From Rhizophagus clarus (taxonomy: Eukaryota > Glomeromycota > Glomeromycetes > Glomerales > Glomeraceae), in contig BLAL01000058.1 in assembly GCA_015698045.1 (NCBI GenBank), forward strand, positions 1,056,501 through 1,120,500: DNA of 64,000 nucleotides. The letters are read 5' to 3'. The translations under genes and the position numbers were made by a program. Of the stretch, positions 49,091 through 59,116 are shown one piece after another. The notes under the pieces were generated by a model, which worked only from the letters and a program-made list of their open reading frames with translations, had not been told where the DNA came from and searched no databases. Each line of letters opens with the position of its first letter. Positions within the stretch are counted from its first letter, which is position 1.

Positions 49091-50546
49091 TTATGTAACA
49101 GTTATTTTGAATACTTCGATTTCCTCTGGAACAAAACTGGTATCTAAATATGGACTTAAAACATTACCAATATCACCAATATAATATTCACGATTATCGT
49201 TAAAATATATTTGTTGATCATTCATATAAAAGGTATTAAGAAAATTGAACCCATTGTTATAATTTTCATGTATTGTATAATAATTATTCGTGCGACTCAT
49301 TTTCATATTCTGAATGTCTTCGCTATTTTCAAAAGAAAATATAAAACTTTTAGGTGTATTGTAATATTGTACGATAGCATTCGTAAAGTAAAGTGGATTA
49401 TATCCTCCATAAATTTTCGTTGAGTTCGGATGTTTGACTAATACTAAACATTGACCTTGATCATTACATTTAGTTCGAAATGTATTAATATTGATTCCAT
49501 CTTGGCTACTACGATAAAGAAGATCAAATTTGTACTTGGTTGATAAGTCTTTTTCATCTTTTCTTTCAATCCAGCTGGCAATTATATTAACTTGTTTTAG
49601 TTTTATAAGTTTTGATTCGATGATCTTTATACGCGGAGTCAAATTTATTGTTTTTGGTTGAATACCTTTAAAATAAAATAATTCAATTTCATCATGAATA
49701 TTTTTAGGAATAATATCTTTATAAGGACGGACCCTATCAAAATATTCAGCAGGAGAAAATTCCGTGAACCGAATAAGTGGAATAAATCGACTTAAAGTTT
49801 TCTTTAATGTTTGATAATTTACACCTCCCAAACCAGGAGTTTGTTCAATGCCCCATTTAATTAAACATTCCCAAATAATACCTTCTTCAACTCGAAAGTC
49901 ATCTCGTTTAAGTAAATCATAGAGAATATTTTTATCCAATGAATGAAATTTCTTTGAATTAATAAATGATTGTGGGTTCTCACAAATGGAACAAAGACAA
50001 TAATCTTGCAACTTCTTGCACTCCGCAAGTTTAAATGCAATGCGAAGTACATGATCAAAATTTTCTTGAACCCAGGTTGTTTTATTTCCGATCAAATAAT
50101 CTTGAACGTGAGTAAATAATTCTTCAAGAAGTAATTCATCAGATGTAACGAGAAGATCAAGAATATTATCACATGAATAGTTTGTTAAGTCAAGTTCGCC
50201 TGTATAAATATATCTTAAAAGAAAATATCTTAAAATTAGTAATACAACAAGATGAAATAATTCAACGGTATTTATTATTACGCAGTACTTACTTTAGAAC
50301 CATTTCAAAAACTGTTGGAGTAATGTTTGGTTTACTAAACATGATCATACCATCCTTTCTTGTAATCCATCCATTCGAGAGTGCAGCTTTAAAATATGGA
50401 CAACGAGCGCGTAAAATAACTGAATGTGCATGAAAATCTTTCATGTTATTGTATTCACCAACTTTAATGATAACATTGAAATCGTCGGCATCATTTAATA
50501 TAGAAGAAATGTCTCTTAGTAAATTAGAATGAAAAATTGAAGTCAT
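49091..50546 (-). CDS. BTB-BACK-TLDc protein, intact, shortened linker
   Basis: Exons 50546..50293 and 50213..49091 (79-bp intron) give 458 aa. MTSIFHSNLLRDISSILNDA starts the BTB. The BACK part ends TPGLGGVN and runs straight into YQTLKKTLSRF, lacking the ten-residue SDRTKWSNSN segment present in paralogues; the in-frame 30-nt loss lies near 49820 between short AAT repeats. TLDc is complete (LLYRSSQDGININTFRTKC, KIYGGYNPLYF, NGFNFLNTF, EEIEVFKITVT). Upstream, ATTATTTCC (50705-50713) and its inverse GGAAATAAT (50718-50726) form a compact form of the dyad, followed by TTACCGAAAA. Confidence 0.92.
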
Positions 50547-52955
50547 ATTATGAAAACAAAAAAAAATAAATAAATGAATAAAAATAAGTTGTAATGAAAT
50601 GGATTCGAGTAGTTGTCAGTTCTTTTAAAAAGAATTTTTTGTCTTGTAGTATACATATGGTAAACATGAATGTGATTATCTTGGTTATGTTTTTACAAAA
50701 TGAATTATTTCCAAATGGAAATAATCGTTACCGAAAAAGGTGATACGTAGAATAAGTGGTAATTTCCAACATAAATCGTTAGATCATGGTCGATTAATTT
50801 CATTCAACTAGTTATGCATCTCGATTGATTCCTAATTTAGAAACCTTCTTCCTCCTTCTTTTCTTTATTAAACCTTTCATTATTTAGTACGGTAATTAAA
50901 GTCCGAAGAGAAAAACAGCATTACATAAGTAGTAATGCATAAAGCTCGCTTTTGCATCTATAATAATCAGAAATGGCTAAGAATACAGATAGTAATACTG
51001 TACTAGAAGACGTCCGTCGAAGACGCCGAAAAAGAAAAACAGGTTTGAAGTTTTTTTTGAATATGGCTGAATTAGTGAAACCTAGTACAATGTGTAGATC
51101 AAACGTGATTTTTGTTTTCGAATAATGATTAAAAGAAAGAAAGAAAATGTTTATGTAGACGTGACAACCGAAACAATAGACACTTTTTTAACGCAAATTT
51201 GTGTTCATTTTCTGGAATATCAACAATTTTTAATTTCTATAATTTTATTTGCAATATGATATTTATAACAGAATTTTATCTAAGAAGTATTTATATAATT
51301 TTTAGTTGTACAAACTTTCTGTAACACGATATGCTCATAGTTGCAATTTATAATAACAGCCACTGCGCATGTACAGTACACCCTAATTTTTACCATACCA
51401 TTAAAATTGACGATTTTTTAATTTATAGTTCCGACCAAACTCGTAACGCAGGCCTAAAATTGGTTAAATTGAAGCTTTTGTGCTAAATGTTGTACCACAT
51501 TTTTGCGGCGCAACACTTCAAACCCAAAAGTAAAAGATATTCCTGTTGACTGCTACTTCGAACGTAATAAAAAAAAATTTCATTTAACTTCTGTTCTTTG
51601 ATCTAGATCAGCAATGAAAGTTTTTATTATTAGGAATAAAAGAAAAAAGAGAATTATTCTTTATTTTTTTTTTTTGTTTATTCTTTTTTTATTCACCTTT
51701 TTTTATGGACATTGCTCAAACTTAAAATTTTTCCCTAGAGTTTGAATATTGAACTTTTCTTTAATTTTAGGCGTTTGGAGTCATTAGTTAGTTATTCGGT
51801 TTAATAGTAGGATTTTTATTTTATTTATCTTTTTTTTTTAAAAAAACTAAAATATTTAAATTTATGCCTTCACATCAAAGCAAGTACATTTAAAAAAAAA
51901 ATTCTAAAAATATTTTTTATAAATAAATTAGGGATAGGACAAAATGGTAATGATGATAATTTACATTATATAAAAGAAATTATTTATTATGAAAGAAAAA
52001 AGAGTCAAGTATTTTGCTTTTAATATTATTCAAAAGTTTCATTTAATAGATGAATTGAAGAAATTTAAATTATATTATAGTTCAAAAATTTTATTGATTT
52101 ATATTTAGCTATAAAATCTTATATGATTTACAAGGAATATTGATTATTTATAAAGTTGAATATCATATCGTAATATATTTGTAAATATAATTAAAGGTGC
52201 TTTATAGAATTTACTTATTCTAAAAGTGTCAGATTTATTATTGATCTATTGAGAATCTATGTATTTTTTTTTTTTTTTAATGAAAGTTTATAAATTGAAA
52301 TCCGTTTTTAAAAAATGAACCAAAAAAATGAAATATATAAACTAGAAAGTACACTTTATGAATACAAACAATATTTACGAACTATTTTAATTGATATGAG
52401 TTACTAGAATTCGGAATGAAGATTGTTAATTGCTGATCCGCAGACCTAATCGCATTAAAATCTTTAACTCTCAGCCACTTTACCGTTATTATATTTTTTT
52501 TTTTCAAAAACACGAAATCAAAACTTATTAGTACTTGAAATCTCGTTCCAATTTCATCATGGGGTGCTTGCTGTAAATTGGAGGATTTTATAACCAAAAA
52601 TATCTAGTGAAAAAAAAAACAGATAACGTACCAATAAGTTTAAATGAGTTCAACAAGAGATTCATTGTTTGTGTTTTTCAAAGTGGATTAATATTTTTCT
52701 GATAATAGTGGTCAATACCACAACTTGGAATTAATGATAGTTACTATATATTTAGAATCAATAATATAATATTAATAATATAACGAGTATCGCACTTCCT
52801 TGAGCCTTTTGAAAATCTCATGCCATTAAGAGATATACAAGAGTTGCTATAATTTTGATGATGTAAAAACATAGATAGAAAAGACGATTAAAATTTGGTT
52901 GGAACTTCTGTTGCTTATCTTGAACCAAAACGTAATCACATACTACCTGTAAACA
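50547..52955. other. AT-rich region, one small basic ORF
   Basis: The only coding candidate is a 50-codon plus-strand frame at 50973-51125 (MAKNTDSNTVLEDVRRRRRK then RKTGLKFF...) with a strong basic cluster; it could be a first exon or chance. Poly-T tracts at 51660-51690 and 52263-52280. Nothing else supported. Confidence 0.35.
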
Positions 52956-53117
52956 CTATTCCAGTATTCTTAATATTACAATATTGTTGTCAATTGAAGA
53001 TTCATTTTTTGGGTATTGAGCTCTGACTTTATCACATATAGGTGCATAATCACCTTTATTCTCCAACCAACATCTCAAAAAACCTCTACATGATCTAATT
53101 TCTGACATTTTTGACAT
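52956..53117 (-). CDS. Small ORF or exon, function unknown
   Basis: A 53-residue frame, MSKMSEIRSCRGFLRCWLEN then KGDYAPICDKVRAQYPKNES, has unusually balanced composition for this AT-rich background (three Cys, two Trp/Tyr-type aromatics), suggesting a real exon. No family recognised and no neighbouring exon identified with confidence. Confidence 0.3.
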   Translation of the reverse strand: MSKMSEIRSCRGFLRCWLENKGDYAPICDKVRAQYPKNESSIDNNIVILRILE

Positions 53118-53329
53118 TTCTATTCATACGTAACTACTAACTAAACTGCATGGAATTTTCATATAGCAAAGGTGCTGTATTATTACAGTAATAAAAAAAA
53201 AAGTTTTATTTCAAAGACTAAAAATAAAAAAAAATAGATAAATATTTTGTGAATATTTTATTTACATAATGTGAATAAAAATACAAGTCTATTATTACAA
53301 ATGTAAACAATAAACTTCCGTTCAAAAAA

Positions 53330-54180
53330 TGGATGGACGCTTAGAAGCAACTATAAATATGACTAAGAAGGTACTAGAAAACAGAATTTCAATTATCATG
53401 TGAAGATATATTATGCTAAAAAAGAAAACCGAAAAAAGATTTTTTTTTTTTATATTACATTACAGTTACAATACATCGAAATACAGTGCACTTACAGAAA
53501 GAAAAGTTTCTTCTTGGCGATCACCTAGTCAAGATTTCAGGGAGAATAAAATATCAGAAAAACGTACAAGGAAGAGATAAAATAATCAGAAAATGAAATC
53601 TACGTACACGGAAACAGAATATTGATATAGGTTTTCAGAGACGTAAATATCTGTTTAAAAAGTTCTCCAAAGCCAAATAATGCTTCACAAAAAAATAGAC
53701 TGAGTATGTATAATAAATCCGACTTTCTCAGGATGAACTCGGAGGAACAAATAATTTCATAGAAAAAGGTGTGATTAATCGAAATAAGAAAATATAAACA
53801 CACTAGTGGAAACCAGCTGGAATATAAAAAAAAAATAAGAAAAAAACTAAGACAAGAAAGGTTGTAGATATATCAATATTTGAGACATAATTTGAAGGTG
53901 ATGAATCGGGAAAAGAGTTTAGCAAAACGATACATGATATTTTTTTCTACAATGTTCCCGGATATTGGAGAGAAGATATATTGGACAAATTGAAAAAAAT
54001 TAGGAACAATTAAAAATCTTTCAGTTTAAAAAGCAATTTAAGCATTCAACAGCCAAAACTTCAATTATTCTGCAAAAAGTTGTTGAAGGACGGTCCAGTG
54101 TAGCTATTGGAAATCATGTGATGCGCTGGCATGATAGAAAGATGAATAATAAAGAAAGAAGGGAACTAGATAAGTGACAA
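53330..54180 (+). pseudogene. Decayed coding region, possibly gag-like retroelement part
   Basis: Plus-strand stretches in different frames: MDGRLEATINMTKKVLENRI (53330), FEGDESGKEFSKTIHDIFFY then NVPGYWREDILDKLKKIRNN (53880-54008), and after a shift KKQFKHSTAKTSIILQKVVE then GRSSVAIGNHVMRWHDRKMN (54020-54177). A NVPGYW-type phrase followed by a basic region recalls RNA-binding gag-like proteins of fungal retroelements; this is a weak resemblance. No LTRs or reverse transcriptase were found. Confidence 0.3.
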
Positions 54181-54572
54181 TTAATAATAAAATATAAAAG
54201 AAGTAAAGGAAATGCGAAATATCTGAATCGAATATTCAGAAACGTTACAATTTCGTGATAAAAGAGGATACAATAAAGACAATCTCGGTTTCTATAGATG
54301 AAACAGATGGGTTCAGAGAAGCGTGACAAAGAAGTAGTTACAATAAAGTCTTCAAGCTTCAAAAATATTGTTACCCGAGAAATAAGATGAAATGAAAAAT
54401 AACGAGAGAAGAAGAAAAAGATGCTACAATAAATTGGACATATTTTCAGTAAGTGTAATAAACGTAAATTATGACATTACAAATTACTTCTTAACTAAAA
54501 TCATTGCAATCAATAAAAATTTTTATTTGTTTATTATTGAGTTAAAGTAAATTTATTAAACAATTGGACTTT

Positions 54573-55806
54573 TCATAAAAGCAAGAATAATCCTATACGA
54601 TATAACTTAATTTCCCTTATAAAATTATATTTATTAATTAGTAACCTATAATAATCACACACTATAATATTATACACCCAAATTAACATTATCATTTGAA
54701 AAAGTATTATAAATGGCCAAATACTTAACCATTTTACATATTCCTTTATATAGGGTAAAATATTTTGACCATATGTGTTATAGATCAATAATCTCTTAAT
54801 AAAAATATCCGGAGAATTTTTTAAAAATATTTCAAAATCATTTGATTTAATAATGTAAAGAGTCAAATTTAAATATTCTAATTTAGGAGGAAGGGTAATA
54901 TGATTGAACTAAATTCACTTTCGGGGGTTATTATTTTTTAAATGGATTGAAAGGTATTTAAGACTTTGCTTAATATTCTCGATTAATTTGAATATTAGAT
55001 AAATATCCTGAGTTTCATTTATAAATAATTCAAGTAGTTTGATAATTTTACAATATTCTATAATTAATTCTATGAACTGTTGTTCTAATAATAGCGATTG
55101 TCTAGTACATTTAAAATTAAATTCCAAATTTTCTAAGTAATTACCAGACTTTTGTAATAATAACTGTAACAATTCATCTCACATATACATAAAGACTTTA
55201 ATTTAAATGGTTTAGTTAAACCAATAATTTGTTGAATAAAATCGTCATTTAAAAAACAATAAATGATATATATGAACAGATTCCAAGACATTTAATTGTT
55301 CAAATGTTTTAGCTAGATTGAAGATTGATACAAAGGTAAATTATCATGATCTGATTTAATCACAGTACCGTGAAACCACTTATTAACAGAATAAAGAATT
55401 TTACAAGTATCAAATATTTTATAAACCTAGGATAATCGAATAGTGTATACGAAAATAATGAATTATCATTAATTATATATTCATTTAATCTTGTTTTTAA
55501 ATCCCCGTCTATAACTGTTACTTTAAAAAATTAGAGCAGGTCAACGCTTGAATACATTAGCATGGAATAATGAAATAGAACGATCGATCCTATTTTGTTG
55601 GTTTCTAGGATTGACGTAAGCTACCTAAATAAATTTCAATGAAATTACAATTTCTGGTAGCAATTGAAAATGGATTTTCCCATAATAATGGATAATCTGT
55701 TAACTAAAATACATGAATGTAAGGTCGAAAAATTATCATGTAAATATTTTAAAATATCATATGTTAATTCAGGTAAATTTCCTGAAAATATTATTGAGCA
55801 TGTCAT
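54573..55806 (-). pseudogene. F-box/LRR protein pseudogene
   Basis: It starts at 55806 with MTCSIIFSGNLPELTYDILK and continues YLHDNFSTLHSCILVNR, a clear F-box of the Rhizophagus type. About 20 nt are missing where RLWCRLAIP is expected, after which the LLWENPFSIATRNCNFI frame continues. Later fragments LFSYTLFDYPRFIKY (~55440) and, at the C-terminus, LYIIKSNDFEIFLKNSPDIF then IKRLLIYNTYGQNILPYIKE (54866-54573) match the conserved end of this family. Frame changes and stops lie between them. Intact members are probably SCF ubiquitin-ligase adaptors; this copy is dead. Confidence 0.75.
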
Positions 55807-56309
55807 TGTAATTTGAAAAGTGAAGGAGAGGGAGAGTATCAATAATTTTGTCGAATTGGAGTAAATTATATCAACTTTTGGAGTGATGGTCACGATATTT
55901 GTCATACAAATCACGTCAATTAATTATGAGTGACGTATTTAAACTAATTGGTTGTATAATTTTTTTTTTTTTTTAAAAAAAAAACCTATAACGGAATAAT
56001 GACAAAATTCTGTTAAATTTTGCAATCTATATAGTATCCATATTTACAATTTAGTTGGTTAAAAAAAAGGAAAAAAAAGATTCAGATACAGTATATAATA
56101 TAAAAGTGAACCACACGAATTATCAAAAAGGGTTTTGAAAAAAAAGAAATTATTTATTATATATAAAATGATCCAACAATCTGTTAAAACATATAATAAT
56201 ACACAAGATTTTGTTTACGGTATCCTTTATTATATCATGTTAAATAAATTTTCATTTTAGAAAAATCCCGGAGAATAGGTGAATAATGGAATAATCATAT
56301 CAATATAAA

Positions 56310-56520
56310 TAATTGTTCGTTGCAAGATTTATTCATCAAACCAAACCAAATTAAGTTGGTTTAAACTTATAACCTGTAAAACATAGTGTCAATCATAATA
56401 GAACATGATGAACCAATATAAATAATTGTTCGTTGTAAGATTTATTGATCAAACCAAACCAAATTAAGTTAGTTTAAACTTCGAAACCTGTAAAACTTAG
56501 TCAATCATCATGATAATAAT
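56310..56520. repeat. Two tandem ~112-bp units
   Basis: CAATATAAATAATTGTTCGT, then AAGATTTATT(C/G)ATCAAACCA and ACCAAATTAAGTT(G/A)GTTTAAACTT, occurs twice (about 56300-56410 and 56413-56520) with ~90% identity and a ~112-bp period. Confidence 0.85.
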
Positions 56521-56683
56521 CCAGATTCCAGAACTTGGTAATCATTAAGCTGAGCATGTGACATTTGCATATTTGTACGATATAAACATTTCTATTCCAG
56601 GCTTATAATGATCTTTCATTTCTTTAGTTTTATGTACTTAAAAACTATTTAAAAAAGAAAAGAAAAAAACAAAAAAATTTAAA

Positions 56684-56815
56684 ATGCTAAACTTTTTCAA
56701 AATTCCCTTTTATATTATTATTTTTTACTGGTATCAAAAAATAGTAGAAAATGGTGATGAAAATGCAATGAATGATTTAGCTAAATGTTATTACAATCAT
56801 CAGGAAATTTTATAG
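56684..56815 (+). pseudogene. Sel1-repeat protein fragment
   Basis: The open frame MLNFFKIPFYIIIFYWYQKI then VENGDENAMNDLAKCYYNHQ EIL ends in TAG at 56813. YWYQKxxENGxExAMxxLAxCY is a canonical Sel1-like repeat, a TPR-like protein-protein interaction unit expanded in these fungi, often attached to kinases. Only one repeat is present, and the sequence changes at the stop into the repeat-rich block beginning at about 56816, suggesting truncation by an insertion or rearrangement there. Confidence 0.6.
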
Positions 56816-57415
56816 GGCGAAAAATTGCGTAAGTTTACAATTTTGTAAGTTTACGAAAGTTTATGGCATAATATTTTGAAAAATTTTGAAATATTACATA
56901 AGTTTACAATTTCGTAAGATTTATGTGATATTACGGTCAAAATATTACGCAAGTTTTCAATATCGTAAGATTTACGCAATATTACGGTCAAAATATTCTG
57001 CAAATTTACGAAACTGTAAACCTGCGTAATATTACGGTTAAAATATTTCGAAAATTTACGAGACTGTAAACCTGCGTAATATTATGGTTAAAATATTTCG
57101 AAAATTTACGAGACTGTAAACCTGCGTAATATTACAGTTAAAATATTTCGAAAATTTACGAGACTGTAAACCTGCGTAATATTACGGTTAAAATATTTCA
57201 AAAATTTACGAGACTGTAAACCTGCGTAATATTACGGTTAAAATATTTCGAAAATTTATGAGACTGTAAACCTGCGTAATATTACGGTTAAAATATTTCG
57301 AAAATTTATGAGATTGTAAACCTGCGTAATATTACGGTTAAAATATTTTGAAAATTTACGAGACTGTAAACCTGCGTAATATTACGGTTAAAATATTTCA
57401 AAAATTTAATATTAC
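56816..57415. repeat. 50-bp satellite-like array with CGTAATATTACG palindrome
   Basis: The phrase CCTGCGTAAT occurs at 57021, 57071, 57121, 57171, 57221, 57271, 57321 and 57371, an exact 50-bp period for eight units. Each unit contains CGTAATATTACG, a perfect 12-bp palindrome, and TTTACGAGACTGTAAA, another near-palindrome. The left part (56816-56990) is a more diverged cluster of the same words (GCGTAAGTTTACAATTTTGT). The layout is the same as the array inside the 896-bp element, so this may be the subterminal array of a mobile element, but matched ends were not found. Confidence 0.9.
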
Positions 57416-57804
57416 TATTCGATCGTTAAAGCTGCGTATGCAGTAGAACGTATACAAGGGGCATGTGATACTATTGAATAATCAAAAATAATATAAACAC
57501 CTTTTCTTTTATATAAACACCTTTTTTTTTAAGTTTGGGAAAACAAATTTATTTTTATTTACGAATTTTTTATTATTTACAATTTTTATGTTAAAATTAA
57601 AGTAAATTCTAATTTTTATTATAACTTAATAAAAAAATACACATTTGATACTTGTTCGCTACTATTTTATAAAATAGTACCCAGGCTGTACGGCGTGGAC
57701 GTCAGTATCAGTCACAGCCCAAAAAAAACGTGAGTCTCCAGCCGATATTTGGTACGGACTGGGCCTAGCTACTCACTTAATAAATAATAAAAAAATAAAA
57801 ATAA
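57416..57804. other. Spacer after the array
   Basis: Contains a GC-richer piece at 57660-57780 (ACCCAGGCTGTACGGCGTGG) with no open frame. It lies 3' of the Myb/SANT-like gene. Confidence 0.35.
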
Positions 57805-58428
57805 TTATCTTCTACGATACGTAGGTAAGTTTCTCCTTCTCTTACGATCATCACGCGTGACTAAAATTGATCAAATTTATCAAATTTAAAACATGAACGT
57901 AAATATTAATTATAAATTTTATTATAGTATAATTACCCGGCCTCTCCCAAAATCTCGTTCTAAATTCGCGATAATATCTTTGGCCGGTACGCGTCCACAG
58001 CCGCCGCCCAGGATTACCATTACGATAAAGGACATAGTTCTAAATATCAAAATCAGTTGAATATTCGATAAATACATTTAATTTATATGAATGTAATTTT
58101 ATTTATTTACTTATATGGTAATCCCTGACGAGGTTCCTCCACTTTTGGCTGCACTGTTGCCCAGAAACCCTCGTTCGAAATATTCTATTTATTCTGATTC
58201 AATTAAATGAATTGGTTAATTTGAATTTAAATTCTTTCTTAAAGAAATTATAGATATTAGTCATATGAACCTATTGGCAACAGAGTCCCAAAAATCATAG
58301 CGGCTTCTACCATTAATATTGTGGTAGGCGCGGTTTCTGTCTCAGTATATGTCAACAAGTTCGTCCATCATAGCCCAGTTCCAATGGACGTTATAGTGGG
58401 AACGACGTGAACGTGTGTGGCAAGGCAT
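57805..58428 (-). pseudogene. Myb/SANT-like DNA-binding protein, TGA-interrupted
   Basis: Four exon-like blocks with GT-AG borders: 58428..58271, 58193..58111, 58039..57937 and 57860..57805. Block 1: MPCHTRSRRSHYNVHWNWAM then MDELVDIY-TGA-DRNRAYHNINGRSRYDFWDSVAN. Block 2: INRIFRTRVSGQQCSQKWRN LVRDYHI. Block 3: NYVLYRNGNPGRRLWTRTGQ then RYYREFRTRFWERP. Block 4: VTRDDRKRRRNLPTYRRR stop. The W-(x)n-GRSxxxFW-(x)n-QCxxKWxxL spacing is that of trihelix/MADF-like Myb domains, often carried by transposons or transcription factors. There are two defects: an in-frame TGA at codon 29 and a one-base phase mismatch between blocks 2 and 3. The basic tail looks like a nuclear signal. Confidence 0.6.
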
Positions 58429-59116
58429 TATTAGTTTAGATTTGATTTTTATAATTTGATTTTGGGATGAGTAAAAATTTGAAAGAAAGTCGTAAAATGT
58501 CACTTTAAATAAAATTTGAACAATACCTCTTTGGTTTGATTTTATTTCTCGTTTCAATTAAATTTAATTTATTACACTTTTCATCATTAAACATATTAAT
58601 TAAATCATGTACATGTTTAATTGTTTTAAATATAAATATCAATATATCATATTTAAAAATAAAACAATTTATTATTAGCACATTCTATTGAATTTTAAAT
58701 ATTTCGCATACATTTCTTAAAAAAATTAATTTTTTTTAATCAATTTAATTAAAAATAATTAAATATTTTGCGTACATTTCTTAAAAAAATCATAAAAAAA
58801 ATCTTGTACATCGTACATACAATTACTAAATATCATCCCCTTGTGATAAATAAAAAATTACGCAACACAAATTCAACACAAATTCAACACAAATTTAACA
58901 AATTTAACGAAATTTGGCCAAAATTAATAATTTTTTACCAGAATTATCAACACAAATTGAACACAAATTTCAGTCACGATTTATTTATGTCACACCCGCG
59001 TTGTTAATAATTAAATAAATAAATCTGCATTTTATTTATGATATGCAAAACGTGACCATAAATTCTTTTAAGGATATAATTTTATTAAAATAAATCAAAA
59101 CTCCTATATCAAGTGA
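58429..59116. other. AT-rich spacer between Myb-like gene and transposase
   Basis: Contains an ACACAAATT(C/T)AAC iteration at 58860-58910 and 58950-58970 and no coding potential of note. The Myb-like gene and the transposase lie on the same strand, ~690 bp apart, and could belong to one element. Confidence 0.4.

Noticed and set aside
52400..52500. tRNA-Ser/Leu-like word on the minus strand (GGTAAAGTGGCTGAGAGTTA with a GGTC-TGCG-GATC arm)
   Set aside because: An A-box and a variable-arm-like hairpin are present, but no B box, T-arm or matching acceptor strand could be found.
56990..57405. Regular 50-bp array as a CRISPR-like locus
   Set aside because: Whole units repeat without unique spacers and the context is eukaryotic.
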